Source of the DNA: Massospora cicadina | Lineage: Eukaryota > Entomophthoromycota > Entomophthoromycetes > Entomophthorales > Entomophthoraceae | Length of the DNA: 64,000 nucleotides | NCBI GenBank assembly: GCA_022478985.1 | Contig: JAKSZP010006633.1 | Coordinates: 177,342 to 241,341 of the forward strand | Reading direction: 5' to 3' | Shown here: piece after piece, positions 24,301 through 35,300 of the stretch | Position numbering within the stretch: position 1 is the stretch's first letter | Layout of the letters: each line of letters begins with the position of its first letter | Made by a program: the position numbers and the translations under genes | The notes under the pieces: model-generated | Database searches by the model: none | Seen by the model: the letters and a program-made list of their open reading frames with translations, nothing else | What the model was told of the DNA's origin: nothing

Positions 24301-25434
24301 CAAATTAATTGGCAGATCCTCAAGTCAAAAATGGTCAACTGTGCATACTTATGTCTCTAAAATGGGTGCCCTATGTGCAACCTTCAGAGCGAACTGACGT
24401 CATATTGTAGGGACATTGGCAAGTCAGCCGCAGAGGAGTTTGTAAAAAACTTATAAGTGGCTCAATACTCAATGTTACTGGGAAAGAATGATTGTTAAAA
24501 GCCATGATGTATTGGAGTCTTGCCTGGTATGCCAAAGCCAAGCTGGACCTAATCCCTTGTTACAACATCCAGTGGCTCACCCTGTGAACCCTTCCAAACT
24601 ATTAGCATTATTGTTGTGGGACCTCTCCCTCAAGCCTCTAATGGTCACCAGTTCCTGCTCCTGTCTATGGATCATTTAAATAAGTGGATTGAAGCTGTAT
24701 CGCTACCTTCCACTTCAGAAAAAGCTACCGCCACCTTATTATATAATTGGATTATCACCCAGCATGGATGCCCTCACAATATACTCTCTGATAATGGGCA
24801 AAATTTCCAATAATCACTGGTGAATGATTTAGCCAAGCTGATGGGATCCACCCAGGTATTTTCCACTCCCTACCATCCTGTCACTAATGGAATGGTGGAG
24901 CAGGCGAATGGTACCCTAATGGCCACTATTTGTAAAATGGCCACAACTGACCCTCTGCACTGGCCCCAACATTAGCCTAGCGCAATTCTGGCCTATCAAA
25001 TAAGCTACCACCAAATCATTAAAATGTCTCTCTTCCAGGCTTTGTATGGACGAAATTCCCAGTTGTCCTACAGAGTGCAGGCCAAGTTATATCAGGCTTC
25101 CCTCAATGCCCCTGAAGTTACTATGCAAAGCATTGCCAATGAAATCATCCAACTCCAAGCTCTAGATTCTGAGAACTTATCAGCTACTACCGGTAGAGTA
25201 ACTAACTAATTTAATGATAAGCATAACCTCCTGCGCTCCTTCCAGCTGGGTTACCTAGTTCTTTTCTAACATAGTCATCCTAAAGTTCAACACAATAGAT
25301 TGGAAACAACTGGTTGGGGCCTTACAAGGTCATTTATAAGTGGGGCAATGAACACTCCATCATAGAGGTCATTCATGCTACAGTAGTAAGCTGCATCCAT
25401 AGTAGCTTCTTCCATCTGTTTTCCCCTGCGCCAA
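24301..25434 (+). pseudogene. Integrase of element A
   Basis: H2C2 remnants (GHWQVSRRGV near 24412; CLVCQSQ near 24520), then the core: LLLSMDHLNKWIEAV with the first Asp (24655-24700), ILSDNGQNF with the second (24780-24810), and NGMVEQANGTL with Glu (24890-24920). All three catalytic acids are readable, though a stop lies at 24811. A GPY/F-type end, GPYKVIYKWGN, is at 25315-25350. No chromodomain seen. It inserts cDNA into host DNA; this copy is dead. Confidence 0.82.
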
Positions 25435-25435
25435 G

Positions 25436-25449
25436 ATCTAGAGGGGTAT
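25436..25449 (+). other. Polypurine tract of A
   Basis: ATCTAGAGGGGTAT ends where the 3' LTR begins (TGTCAGG). Composition and position fit a PPT. Confidence 0.75.
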
Positions 25450-26082
25450 TGTCAGGATTCCTATCTGAACAGCAGATATGGACGTGTCAAATGTCAGGTT
25501 TTCATCCTGAATTGACCAAAAAGCCCAAACTTCTGTCAGGGACAATCCCCAACAAAACTTGACAATTATTGAAGTTGGAGATCAATATTGATTCAATCAA
25601 AAAGCCCAAACTTCTGTTGGGGACAATCCCTGATGAAAGTTGACCATTGTCAAAGTTGGAGCTCAACCCCAACCAACATGGTTAAATCATGCTCCCTCAG
25701 AGCTACCCAACCTCAGGATTCAAACCTGAGCCTTGAGACAAGCATGAGAAATTTAACCAAGATAATTGGGCTTTTACCAAATCTCTGATTCAATAATTTT
25801 ATTAGATCTAGGCTTGGGCTGCTTAGTCTTCCCCCAAAACACCTCCTCAATTACCCTTATATAGCTGGTATTAAGCTAATAAACTTTACGCTTACTCTCC
25901 TTTTCACAATTTTACGTTATAAGTTCTATATTTTCATTAGGAATTGCCTCTAGAATTCGTATCTTGAAATAGACTTCTCGACCAATAGAAGCAATAAACA
26001 GGCAATCCAACACCCTGAAACTTCAGGTACTCTGGCCTCAGAATATTGAGGGATATGAGGTATTACACCAGTGGTCCTAACA
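25450..26082 (+). repeat. 3' LTR of element A
   Basis: 633 bp, partner of 19892-20518, with the same internal 81-bp tandem duplication (units starting 25521 and 25602). Confidence 0.92.
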
Positions 26083-26387
26083 ATGGAAGGCACTGAAGAG
26101 GAATGGGAGCATTTGGAGCATCTTCTAATGAGTAGATATCATTTAATAGTTGCTAATATTTTCGTTGAGGTTCTCATCTTAGAGTTGATAGTGATCTCTA
26201 TCAATGGATGGTAGGGTAAACATGAAGGTGGCCCAAAACTCTATGCTTTTATGCTAGATAGTAGGTACCTCATACTGAAAGGTATCACCTTATCATGTTA
26301 CACTTCTTGAACAATCAGCAGTTGGTTTACCTGAATTTCATTGTTCACCATTTTTCTTGATAGACGTTATCACTTGCACAGCTTGAA
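26083..26387 (-). pseudogene. 5' internal part of element B
   Basis: Leader/gag start of B, cut off from the rest by A. No motif is readable. It joins 19891 once A is removed. Confidence 0.45.
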
Positions 26388-26405
26388 GCCCCCTGTAGTG
26401 ATACA
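26388..26405 (-). other. Primer-binding site of B
   Basis: Minus strand TGTATCACTACAGGGGGC, matching D's TGGTGCTCGCTACAGGGGGC with a few substitutions, directly inside B's 5' LTR. Confidence 0.72.
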
Positions 26406-26863
26406 CGCTTACGTTGGCTAATAGTTATCTTAACTGTAGCCTGATTTTGAAAATGGCTTGAAACTGTAAACTAAAATAGAGGTAAAATAATATGGGGGAG
26501 AAATAGGATACTCTATTGAGCTAAAAAGCATTATTATTTCTAGGATGTGGGGACGTGGTGCCTAGGGGACCTTCAAGCCCTGTATGATCAGGACCTTTTA
26601 AAGTCTTATGGATTAGCCATCTGGACGCCCTCATTGTTTTGAGACGTCCTTATGACCACAATGGTGAATGTAACGCCTCTCAAGGTTTTGAAAGCGGGAT
26701 GAGATTCCTGAAGATAGTTCCATTGATTATATGCACATGATTCTTCCTGATTAAAATTACCATTAATGCCTAAGGACAGGTATTATTTGTAATATCTTGA
26801 AGTCAACTTATTGAGGCACAATTTATGAGAAGAAATTTCGACTCACTCATCAACTCATTTCTA
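26406..26863 (-). repeat. 5' LTR of element B
   Basis: Partner of 14133-14599. It ends where G's LTR sequence resumes (matches 2100-2366 of the left LTR of G). Confidence 0.78.
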
Positions 26864-27142
26864 ATAGGGCCTTTTTGTTAATTTTAATATTTTATTATTT
26901 ACACAGAGTTATTTTGTTTTTTGCATATAGTGCTCTACAGATGTAAAGACTATGGGGGTTTATGATTAGGTTGGTGAGAAATGAATGGGAGGCAAGGAGG
27001 GCTGCAGCTACCAATATCTCATATAAAGTATGCCTTAAGTCAGAGATCTGGGAGAGTAACAGGGCCTTAGGCTCCAATCCTATTAGTCCTGAAAGGATGC
27101 ATTACCTGGTCCTGCCTGATAGCTGGAGCTAAGGGCCTTACA
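26864..27142 (-). repeat. 5' LTR of G, part 2
   Basis: Continues the LTR interrupted at 14132. Anchors to 2130-2366: ACACAGAGTT, GGCTGCAGCTACC, TATTAGTCCTGAAAGG, AAGGGCCTTACA. This two-part match is the proof that B lies inside G. Confidence 0.82.
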
Positions 27143-28101
27143 TTAGCAGTGGGACCCCTTTACAGGCTTTATTTTATTACACAGTATTAGATGTTATTTG
27201 ATAAATGATTAAAACTGTGAAGTTTTTGTTAAGGAAATTTAATACAGTAAAAGTTCTATATATCTAATATTTTACCATTAGAAAGGTGCTAGTTATTGTA
27301 ACTGGCAATGGTGGATGAGCTTTAACTAAGTTTTAATTGGTATGGAAATGGAACATTATTATTTTTACTGATTTATTCTTTTAACACTGAAAGCTAACCC
27401 AGTAAAATTTGGATTATATGTTTCATCTGACTTTTTATAGTAACAAATTGGATGGATTCTCGCACCACTTTCAAACAGTAGTAGCAGGTTTTCTGAATAC
27501 TCTTTTGAAAGCATCAGAATTTGATGATGGGATCAATTCCTTTTTTCTTTTTTCCATTTAAATATCTATAGTCTGCAATAATTCTAAAATTTCTTTTTAT
27601 TTTAGGTTGACATGAATGTCAAATTCTTATTCTTGGAGGCTTCTAGTGAGCCACATATTTAGTGAAGAAATTACGCTTGTTGCTCTTAGATAAAAACTCT
27701 TAAATTTCCAAACATACCAGGGCAATTTTTAGCTACTGTAGCTCTTAAGAAATGTTATTAATAATGAATTTAGATTATAAATTAGGCTTGGGGTTAGGAG
27801 GCTAGACAAAAAGGGACATCAGCAACCCCTCTCTCATCTAGGGTTGTCCTAGATCAAATATCTGGAGAGAGGCAAAGCCTCAATGTTAGTATCCCTCTTA
27901 GTCCTAAAGGAATGTAATGTTAGCTTAGCTTAGCTTAATAGCAGGAACCAATGACATTACAATTAATTATTTATAGAATAAGGTTCAAAAATGAAAGGTC
28001 AAAAGCCTCAGACAAATAAATTAAAACATTTTTTTGTTTTTCAAACAATAGTTAAAACAACAGTAGTTTTATATGTGAGGAACACAACAGAAAAATTGTA
28101 T
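27143..28101. other. Flank with a G-type LTR end fragment
   Basis: No gene. At about 27780-27966 the sequence again resembles the terminal 190 bp of G's LTR (GGTTAGGAGGCTAGAC..., ATCTGGAGAGAGG, TTAGTCCTAAAGGAATG, ending GACATTACA). It may be the end of an old solo LTR whose left part is no longer recognisable. Confidence 0.5.
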
Positions 28102-28117
28102 CTAAAGATCTCTGTTT
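28102..28117 (-). repeat. Target-site duplication of SINE, left copy
   Basis: CTAAAGATCTCTGTTT, two mismatches to 28412-28427. Confidence 0.8.
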
Positions 28118-28411
28118 GTATTTTTATTTAATTGAAGCAAGCCAACCAGTAGACAGACATTACCAAAAGAGAGAGAGAAAGAAAACATTGACATGAAACT
28201 TGATCTGGGTCAACTTCACCAAAAAAATTTTCCACCTTAGATCGGGACTTAAATTTTTGTAGTTACGTCATGAGTAAGGTTTTTGTGTTTTTAGACCACT
28301 AACCGCCAATAGCTTCCTTCAGCTGGCACCCTGATTGATGTGTGAAGGGTGAAAATTGAACCCGCAACCTTCAGACTGGTAGCTGTATGCCCTACCAACT
28401 GGCCTTTCACC
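28118..28411 (-). mobile_element. tRNA-derived SINE with TSDs
   Basis: 294-bp unit on the minus strand. The 5' head starts GGGTGAAAGGCCAGTTGG and has a pol III A box (AGGCCAGTTGG, about 28393-28404) and a B box (GGTTCAATTTT, 28352-28362) at tRNA-like spacing. It is not a functional tRNA: the T arm is truncated and its stem does not pair. A unique body of about 200 bp follows, then a TC-rich run, then GGTAATGTCTGTC and an A-rich tail (AATTAAATAAAAATAC). TSDs of 16 bp (14/16) flank it. SINEs are transcribed by pol III and mobilised by LINE enzymes. The 3' motif is shared with RP5. Confidence 0.85.
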
Positions 28412-28427
28412 CTAAATATCTCTCTTT
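28412..28427 (-). repeat. Target-site duplication of SINE, right copy
   Basis: CTAAATATCTCTCTTT next to the tRNA-like head. Confidence 0.8.
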
Positions 28428-28439
28428 TTACATTAAACA

Positions 28440-30248
28440 CTTCTCAATCAAAATTAGACATATTCAATAGTAAGTTTACAACTATTGCTATCCCATTGAA
28501 TTTAGTTCCTGAAGATCTTCTAATCTGACGCTTAATTCTCATGCATGGGATGGAGGTAAGCCTCCTCCTAGCTACTTTTCTCCGCTCCAAAAGAGCTTTT
28601 AAGCTGGGTTTAAGCCAACTAATCCCACCAGTCGTTTTATCCCCCTTAGGACCTAGCTGAGCATCTTATGCACTCCCAGATGGTGTTTAGAAGTTCCATG
28701 GTGCTCTCCTAGAGCAATTTGCCCTGATGTCTTTGGTTCAAGTATAGAAACTCTTTCATTGAGTGAGTGCCTCCATAATTGGGAGTTGCACAAGTGGTGT
28801 AAAGTACTTTCAAATAAATATAACTCAGCTTCAGTAGCATTTTGCTCTGTGATTCTCTAGCGAAGACTAGGTCCTGAGTGCGGCAATGATGCCATAAAAG
28901 ATATAAAAATACATCAGTTACAACTTAATAACTCAGTTGCCAGTCGCTGCCTATCTGGTGGTTCAGTTTGTTAGGTTTCCCAATTATCACCTTTGAACAG
29001 CTCTGCTATGTACTCTGGGAGGTATTAGCTGGTTATGGCGCTTATTCCATCATCTGATTTGTGGTTCTCAATAGACGTAGTCGCCTCAAAGGACTTTTTC
29101 CTTTGTGACTATCCACCCCTTCCATAGGGATACTCAATATGCAGATACCCCATAATAATTCCTTCCATCATAACTATCCAAATTTCTTAGATCAAAAAGG
29201 CGATTCTCTTTTCCTCTTTTTGTTTAAATTTTTCATATTAAAGGAATAATTTCCTTCTCATGATACCATAGCATTTGCTTCTCTTCCCTCTGGTATTGGC
29301 CCCACTGCCAAACTATCTGGATTCTTTGAGTTAAGTTAGATTGTCCTTCCCCTACTTAAAACGCTGCACCCGCTCCTCAAACTGGAAAGGCTAAAAAATC
29401 CAATCTTTGAAAACAAACTTGGAAAATTTTTGCTCAATTTCCTGCCAGATTACTTTGTCAACCTTCATGTGCTAACCATTCATGCCACAATTTAATTGAC
29501 TTTTATAGCTGGCCCATGTTTACCCATTTCAAACAAATCAGAATTTTTCAAATGGGGTGATTAATATTGATCCTATTACCTAAATCTAGATTTTGACAGT
29601 CCAGGTTTATTTAGCCTCCTAAGTCTGATCCTCAGCGTTGATTCCACACTTTGGAAAAGCTTTACTACCCATTAGACTAACTATCAATATGTTGCTATAA
29701 TGGCCTCTGCTCATCAATGTTCCTCTTTTCCAAGTCATTCACACGTCCATGGAGCCTCTTCTCAATTGCTATCTTATAAAAGTCCCAGCTGACTTCTTTG
29801 AGGAAGCTCAGAATAAAATTGATGAACTTACGTTTTCTTGGAGCTGAGGATGCACCAATTTAGAAAACATCTTTTTTTCTATCTCAACTTATTCTAAAAT
29901 CATCACCAGAAAGATAGCTTTTCTTATGAGATAGAACTTTTTTAAACTTATGAGTTCCACCTTGCCCAGTACGTTGCAGCATTCTGATTTTCTATGCATC
30001 CTAGATAAAGCAAATTAGCTTTTCTTACCTTCTTCCCATGCCGCTGATTCCCCCAAACCCATTCTGTCCGCTCTCTTGTGTGCCCTTAAGTCCACATTGG
30101 ACAGAAATCCCTCTTAACCAATTTTTAAGTAATATTGGTTGCTAAAACAAAACTGCCATGGAACTGTATTGTGGTATATATCATTTATGATTGTACACTT
30201 AAAGAAACGCATGGTCCCCCATATTTGGGTACAAGTATTACTAAAAAA
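28440..30248 (+). mobile_element. RP2: old copy of the RP retroposon
   Basis: Follows RP1 from about its codon 1 region (CCCCCTTAGGACCTAG at 28640; GGTGCTCTCCTAGAGCAATTTGC at 28700) through the globular part (28960-29140) to the C-terminal part (29960-30110; CTTGCCCAGTACGTTGC). It ends with the family 3' terminus GCATGGTCCCCCAT...TACTAAAAAA at about 30209-30248. Stops in every frame; the zinc knuckle is unreadable. The start is uncertain by about 60 bp and no TSD was identified. It lies directly behind the SINE. Confidence 0.72.
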
Positions 30249-30800
30249 CAGAAAAATGCCTCTTAAAACCTATGACCTTTGAAGGCATGTACTTAATGTA
30301 AGCTCAATATTAGAAATTCGTAGGAGCAGAAAAATCATCTTTTTAAGGATGCTATCTATGTTTGCACTTTAGACAAAATTTTGCTTTATTAAAATAGATT
30401 TAATTATAAAGAAACTTTTTGCGTTCTAGAGATAATATTTGTATAAATATTGTATATGTAATTGAGTGCAAATTCAATTTTGGATACTTGAGGAGCTCTT
30501 TTTTATTTGCTATAAGCAGCATTCATGCTTTTCTGTTTTAAACTACCTTTTAGTAATTTAAAATATTTATAGTTAAGTTATATAAACTTTATTTTGTAGT
30601 CAGTTTTTCTATACTATTAGTATAGTAATATTCTTATCTCTTTTAAAAACTCTATTGCTACCAATATGAATTATGTAATTTATGTAATATTTTATTATTC
30701 ATATCAAACTTAATCTTAACATCTTACAACTTTATTCTGGTGGTTTGTATAATATAAACAAAAGTTATTTAAGTAATTTTTAAATCACACTTAAGCTTAA
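30249..30800. other. AT-rich spacer, nothing recognised
   Basis: Between RP2 and RP3. Very AT-rich; no ORF, RNA gene or repeat recognised. Confidence 0.5.
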
Positions 30801-32311
30801 AGCTTTAGGCGTGAGTATGAACTTTACCCTATGCAAGTACAGTCATCACTGAGATGCCTCATGCGGTCTTTAATCCAATATGTCTAATTGAAATTATTCC
30901 CTTCATGGGGTACTTTGACCTTGGCTTCGCTTGTGAAGCCCACGCCATGGTCGCGGCAATAATGTTGCTAGGCTAAAAAGGTACGCCTATCCCCACCACT
31001 CTCACTCAACTGTGAGCAAACCCATACTGGTAGTTTTTATGCAGGTTGCCAACTACCATCCATGAGCTTTTCCACCATGAGCACTTGGAGAGTTTGGCCA
31101 CTTATAGTTCCAAAAAAGTCCTGCAATTTGTGGTTTCATTAGGGCCAGCTGCTTGCTGGGCATCACGACTTTGCAATGATCCACCCATTTAAAAGTCATA
31201 CTCACAATTCAATTACCCTGCACTGTGATAAGCTTTGCCTAATACTATCCATTCTGCTTACATAGAGAACTTCCGCACTATCTGCCCCTTCTACTTTGGC
31301 TTAGACTACACAAAGCATAAGTTTCCAACTTCACTGCTGCTGCTACCTCTGGCCCTCCTACCTCCAGCATCCCACTGCCACCGCGTGGTAAAGTTTTAAC
31401 CTAACCTTAACCCTTCTGCCCCCTAACCTTGGTGGGCACAGCTTCTCCTGCGCCAGCCAATAATTTCAGAAAATTTTAACTGTAAAGTAGCAAATGTTTG
31501 CTTGGGACTAGTTTATTTCCTTGTCTGTGGTTAGTGGGCCAAGTGCTCTCACCCATCTGATCATCAAAATTGCTGGCAATATTTTACTCGTCTTCTGCCA
31601 TTTAGATCTCTTTAATGGTTAAATGATGAGCAACCTTATTCTATCAATACTGTTTACATTGGACAATTATTAAATCTGCCCTGACCCTGTTTCCCAGTGA
31701 TGCTTCCACCCTTGCAAGAGCTTTTCCAAATACAAGTCCTCCATCCTTCTCCATCAAAGCAGCCGCTGCACCTTTCACATTCTATGATTAGCCGTCCATG
31801 TGGTCACTGAGACACTATTGAAACTAAAATTCCTGTCCCAGTTTCCCATATGACTTTCATAATAGACCATGGACAAAATCAAAGTGCTTTCATATGCTGG
31901 GAGGCATTCCTGTATAGATTCAGTTAAGTCATATATGTTTTCCCCACTACCCTTAATCCCGCTATAAATTTAAATGTTTTGCTTATGTGCCTCTTAAAAG
32001 TTATTCCAAGTCTCAGCTTTCCCAGTACGTCAAGGCACTGCACACTGCATGCTTTTTGAATAGGAAAATCCAACATCCTTCAACATTCTGCCCCATTCTG
32101 TTTATTCATCAACTCATACTTTTCTTCTCTCACTTGTTTTATCAGATACTCACCAGATAAATATTTACCAACCATCTTCATCATCTGTTATATCTTCTCA
32201 GGCTTGTTGCTGTGGAACCATGTAAATAATTATAAAAAGTTTAATTTGGCTCTTACAAATAAAAAAGCGTTTTCGCCCTTCACTTGGGTTAGGTCCTTAT
32301 AGTACAAAAAA
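30801..32311 (+). mobile_element. RP3: 5'-truncated copy of the RP retroposon
   Basis: Homology to RP1 starts near RP1 position 10866 and runs to the 3' end: CTGCAATTTGTGGTTTC near 31127, CATCACGACTTTGCAATGATCCACCCATTT at 31165-31192, the former zinc knuckle at 31283-31324, and the 3' terminus with AAATAAAAAAGCG and ...TATAGTACAAAAAA at 32300-32311. The flanks TTAAGCTTAA (30791-30800) and TTAATCTTGA (after 32311) could be a decayed TSD. 5' truncation with an intact poly(A) end is typical of LINE-type copying. Confidence 0.72.
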
Positions 32312-35300
32312 TTAATCTTGAGTTATATAAATAGATATGCATAATGTATATATTCAGCACTAGGAGATCCCAACCTGATGGGGAGATAATGACCTACCAT
32401 ATGATTCTATAAAATTAGTAACATAAAACAATTGATGACAGTATTAAGTTTTTTTACTAAAATAACGCTGATTTGATTGCTTGGTTTTTTTAGTGCATTA
32501 ACAAATAATGCAGATACCAGATAAGATCTTTTTATTTTATTTTGCACTAGTAGCATCAGTAGAAATTTGATTTATCAAGAAGTTATTCATTACTAATGAT
32601 GCATACTTGTAATGATATTTCTCTGTCTTAATGAATTCTTAGATGCTTAACTTTCTAGAAGTAAGTCTAATTATGCAATACTATCCATTTTATTTAATTT
32701 TCTTCACGTTTGGTATAAAATATGACAGATATTTGTTATGTATATTGATAGGCTTTAAAATATAATAAATCCAAGTGAATTTATTGTAACTATTAGGGGA
32801 AGACAATTAAGTTATGGTTGCAATCTGACAGTTCTGAAGGATAACCTTATTGGCCAAGCATCCAGGAGAAGTAAGGCTCTAAAAACTTTAGTTGCTGAGG
32901 GGTAAGCCATCTTAGCAGGGTCATGAAAATGGCCGTGAATTGCGCCATTATCCTGATAATGCTTATAAAAGTGGTAGTTGCATAACATGAAAAAGATAAA
33001 TGTTTTAATTAAAAGTTTACTTAAACAAAATAGGCCAGTATCCTCATAGATGAATATAATAATCTTAATAAATAGGGTGGCTTTGTTAGCTGGGAGAGAT
33101 GTTTTTGGGCGCAGCAAATACTTTCTATTTTCAGGTTATCCTAAGTTTACTCTTGAGAGGAAAGGGTCAGATCAAGAAATTGGCTTAAATATTGGGGTTA
33201 GGAGGAGTAATTTGACGCGCAATGATTAGCTGCTACCAAAACCAGCTTATTAGAATTTTTGATAAAGTCTTTTGTTTGAGACGCGCTTCATCCTAGGAGT
33301 TTTGGTGTTTTGATTGGCAGAGGAAGAATAGGCTGAAAAATAATTTTTTGAAATATTATAAATGGAAAATTTAAATTAGGCTTAGCAAATTAAAATTTAC
33401 GCATAAATAAATAATTTTATCATAAAAAACAAAAATTTAAGGATGCAAAATATGTGAAGATTGGTGGTAAATTTAGGATTCAGGAAATTTTAGGATAATG
33501 GGCAGCAGTATGGTAAACTTATCTGGGTGCAATTTTTACCAATTTGCCGTTGTAGTCAAAAAATATCTCTAATAAGAGGACACAACTACCAAAATAAGTA
33601 ACTTAGGGTAGTGAGGATGGGAGTGATTATTTTATTTTGGAAAAACTAGAAGATTCCTTATTGTTTATTGCCTTTGTGATTAGCCTTACCAATTCTATAA
33701 GTTTTTTAAATAACTTCCTGTAACACAGCTTGAATCAGCAAAGTTTATTTTGGCTCAATAGGATACTTACCTTTATAATAACCTATGTTAGTTTACATGT
33801 TTAAAGTAGTAGACAAAAAGACATTTCAATGGTGAGTTTATATAAGTAATATGATAATCCAAAATCTACATTGTCTACTTGACTTTTTTGAAGAGGAGTT
33901 GATATCTAACACTATAAATTTTTCTATATAAGTTAAACCATATTGCAAATTAATAATAGGGGTGTTCTACATACAAATATAGAGCAGAAGCATCAATAAA
34001 GACAGATTTTTGGAAATTCTACAAAGCTCCTAGGACTCTACTCTGCTAATTAATTAAGATATGTGGATGATTAGTAGTGATGAATGATCAACTTTAATAA
34101 TTACAAGTAAAAATAAAGCTATACCTTACTTAGTTTAGGACTTTGTGATGCTGATATGACTTTAAAGGATTTCTTGTAAGAGATGCAGCCAGCTGTTAAT
34201 GGAAGACAACTTGACCCCATAAGGTTGTGAGAATTCTTTATTAACTATTAATGCCTTTACCTACTTGGATGCCTAGAATTGAAACTCCACCTCTAATATT
34301 CATAGGGCCATGTATGACTTATTAAAGAGTTAAAACTGCTGTCATAGATGCACATTTTGATAGGCTTTATAGCAATAATGACCCCAAAAGATTGGAATTA
34401 TACTGAAAAAATATAACTGTAAATTAGTGATTATAGCAATATTTTAGGATGTATCAAGCGCAATTTGAAGGTTTAAACAAATTGCCTGTAAACCTATTTT
34501 CTCTTTGTCATGGTCTCAAACTTTAAAGTTCCAAGCTAATGTCATTAGCCAAATGGATACAAAGCTAAAAGAAAGTAGACAACTTTTTAGAAAATCACAA
34601 TATTATAATATTAAACAATAAGCTGAAGTCTAACAAGAAATAAAATACTTTTTTAAATCAAATATAATTCGCTTAAAGGTAGAGTACTTAAATCTGGGAG
34701 CTTGGACAGATGGACCCAAGCAATAGCTGATATAAGGAAGGTTATCACCTAGAGTTTTAATTTGAAGTTGACTTGTGTGTTTCATCATTTAGTATCTTTA
34801 CTACATTTATAAAACTAATTAGATAAAAAATACTCCAAACTTAATATTAAGAAATAAAATTAATTTTTTTATCTTTTTATTGTTGGTTTTTATTTTAATT
34901 CATTTTATTGTATGAGTGAAATGGAAGATCTCCATTAATTTATCATATTATTCTTAAAACTATGGTATAAATATAATTACACTATGTGGTTATTAAGTTT
35001 TTAAGCATGGTTTAGTTAGTATTTTATAATAAAAAATAAGCCAAAGATTCTCAATATTTACCCATAATTAGTCATTGGTACATCAGGCTATACATCAAGC
35101 CATATATGAAGAGTAGAAGAGTAACTTTCACAAAATTATTACAGCACCAAAAATTAGTAACAATTTCCTACTTGATGTCAAATTTATGATACTTAATTTT
35201 CCCTATTAGCTTCTAGTCTCAGATATCTCTGTACATAAGAAAACAGAAAGCCATAAAACTGACTATGGTGCTCACTACAGAGCAAAGTTGTAAATCTATA

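Larger units (their letters stand above)
19892..26082 (+). mobile_element. Ty3/gypsy element A, nested in B
   Basis: Complete outline on the plus strand: 5' LTR 19892-20518, PBS 20523-20540, gag with zinc knuckle, protease, RT, RNase H, integrase, PPT 25436-25449, 3' LTR 25450-26082; total 6191 bp. LTRs start TGTYAG and end YCCYAACA. Flanking pentamers TTAGA and ATGGA agree at only 3 of 5 positions, so the target duplication is not proven. All ORFs are broken. Confidence 0.9.
14133..26863 (-). mobile_element. Ty3/gypsy element B, inserted in G's LTR and split by A
   Basis: LTRs at about 14133-14599 and 26406-26863, PPT at 14600-14612, PBS at 26388-26405, and pol fragments on the minus strand between them. 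Element A (19892-26082) sits in B's 5' internal part. Without A, B is about 6.5 kb. The flanks ATGGC and ATAGG may be a decayed target duplication; the intact site in G's other LTR reads ATGGT. All genes are broken. Confidence 0.8.
1166..27142 (-). mobile_element. Ty3/gypsy element G, disrupted by three nested insertions
   Basis: Old LTR retrotransposon read on the minus strand. Seen: matching LTRs at 1166-2366 and 13216-14132 plus 26864-27142; a polypurine tract next to the left LTR; and, from right to left, fragments of protease (12520-12665), RT/RNase H (9019-10533) and integrase (2740-4120), the Ty3 order. Insertions H (4121-9018), RP1 (10550-12451) and B (about 14133-26863) interrupt it. 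Removing them leaves about 6.4 kb, a normal Ty3 length. The gag region is short (under 600 bp before the LTR) and not recognised, so it is probably deleted. The integrase and RT wording differ from elements A-F, so G belongs to another clade. I could not find a convincing 5-bp target duplication at the outer ends. Element unit confidence is high; exact ends are by eye. Confidence 0.82.

Noticed and set aside
19887..26087. 5-bp target duplication for element A (TTAGA / ATGGA)
   Set aside because: Only 3 of 5 bases agree, which is weak for a TSD; nesting is instead supported by the rejoined B and G sequence.
28340..28412. Minus-strand tRNA-like sequence with A and B boxes
   Set aside because: The T arm is shortened and does not pair, and the sequence continues into a body and A-rich tail between target duplications. 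It is the head of a SINE, not a tRNA gene.
32812..33117. 101-codon minus-strand ORF
   Set aside because: No motif recognised and no related copy in the window; not supported as a gene.
33180..33340. Weak similarity of 33180-33240 to the end of G's LTR (GGGGTTAGGAGG, GCTGCTACCAA)
   Set aside because: Two short matches only, without the terminal GGCCTTACA block; not enough to call a repeat copy.
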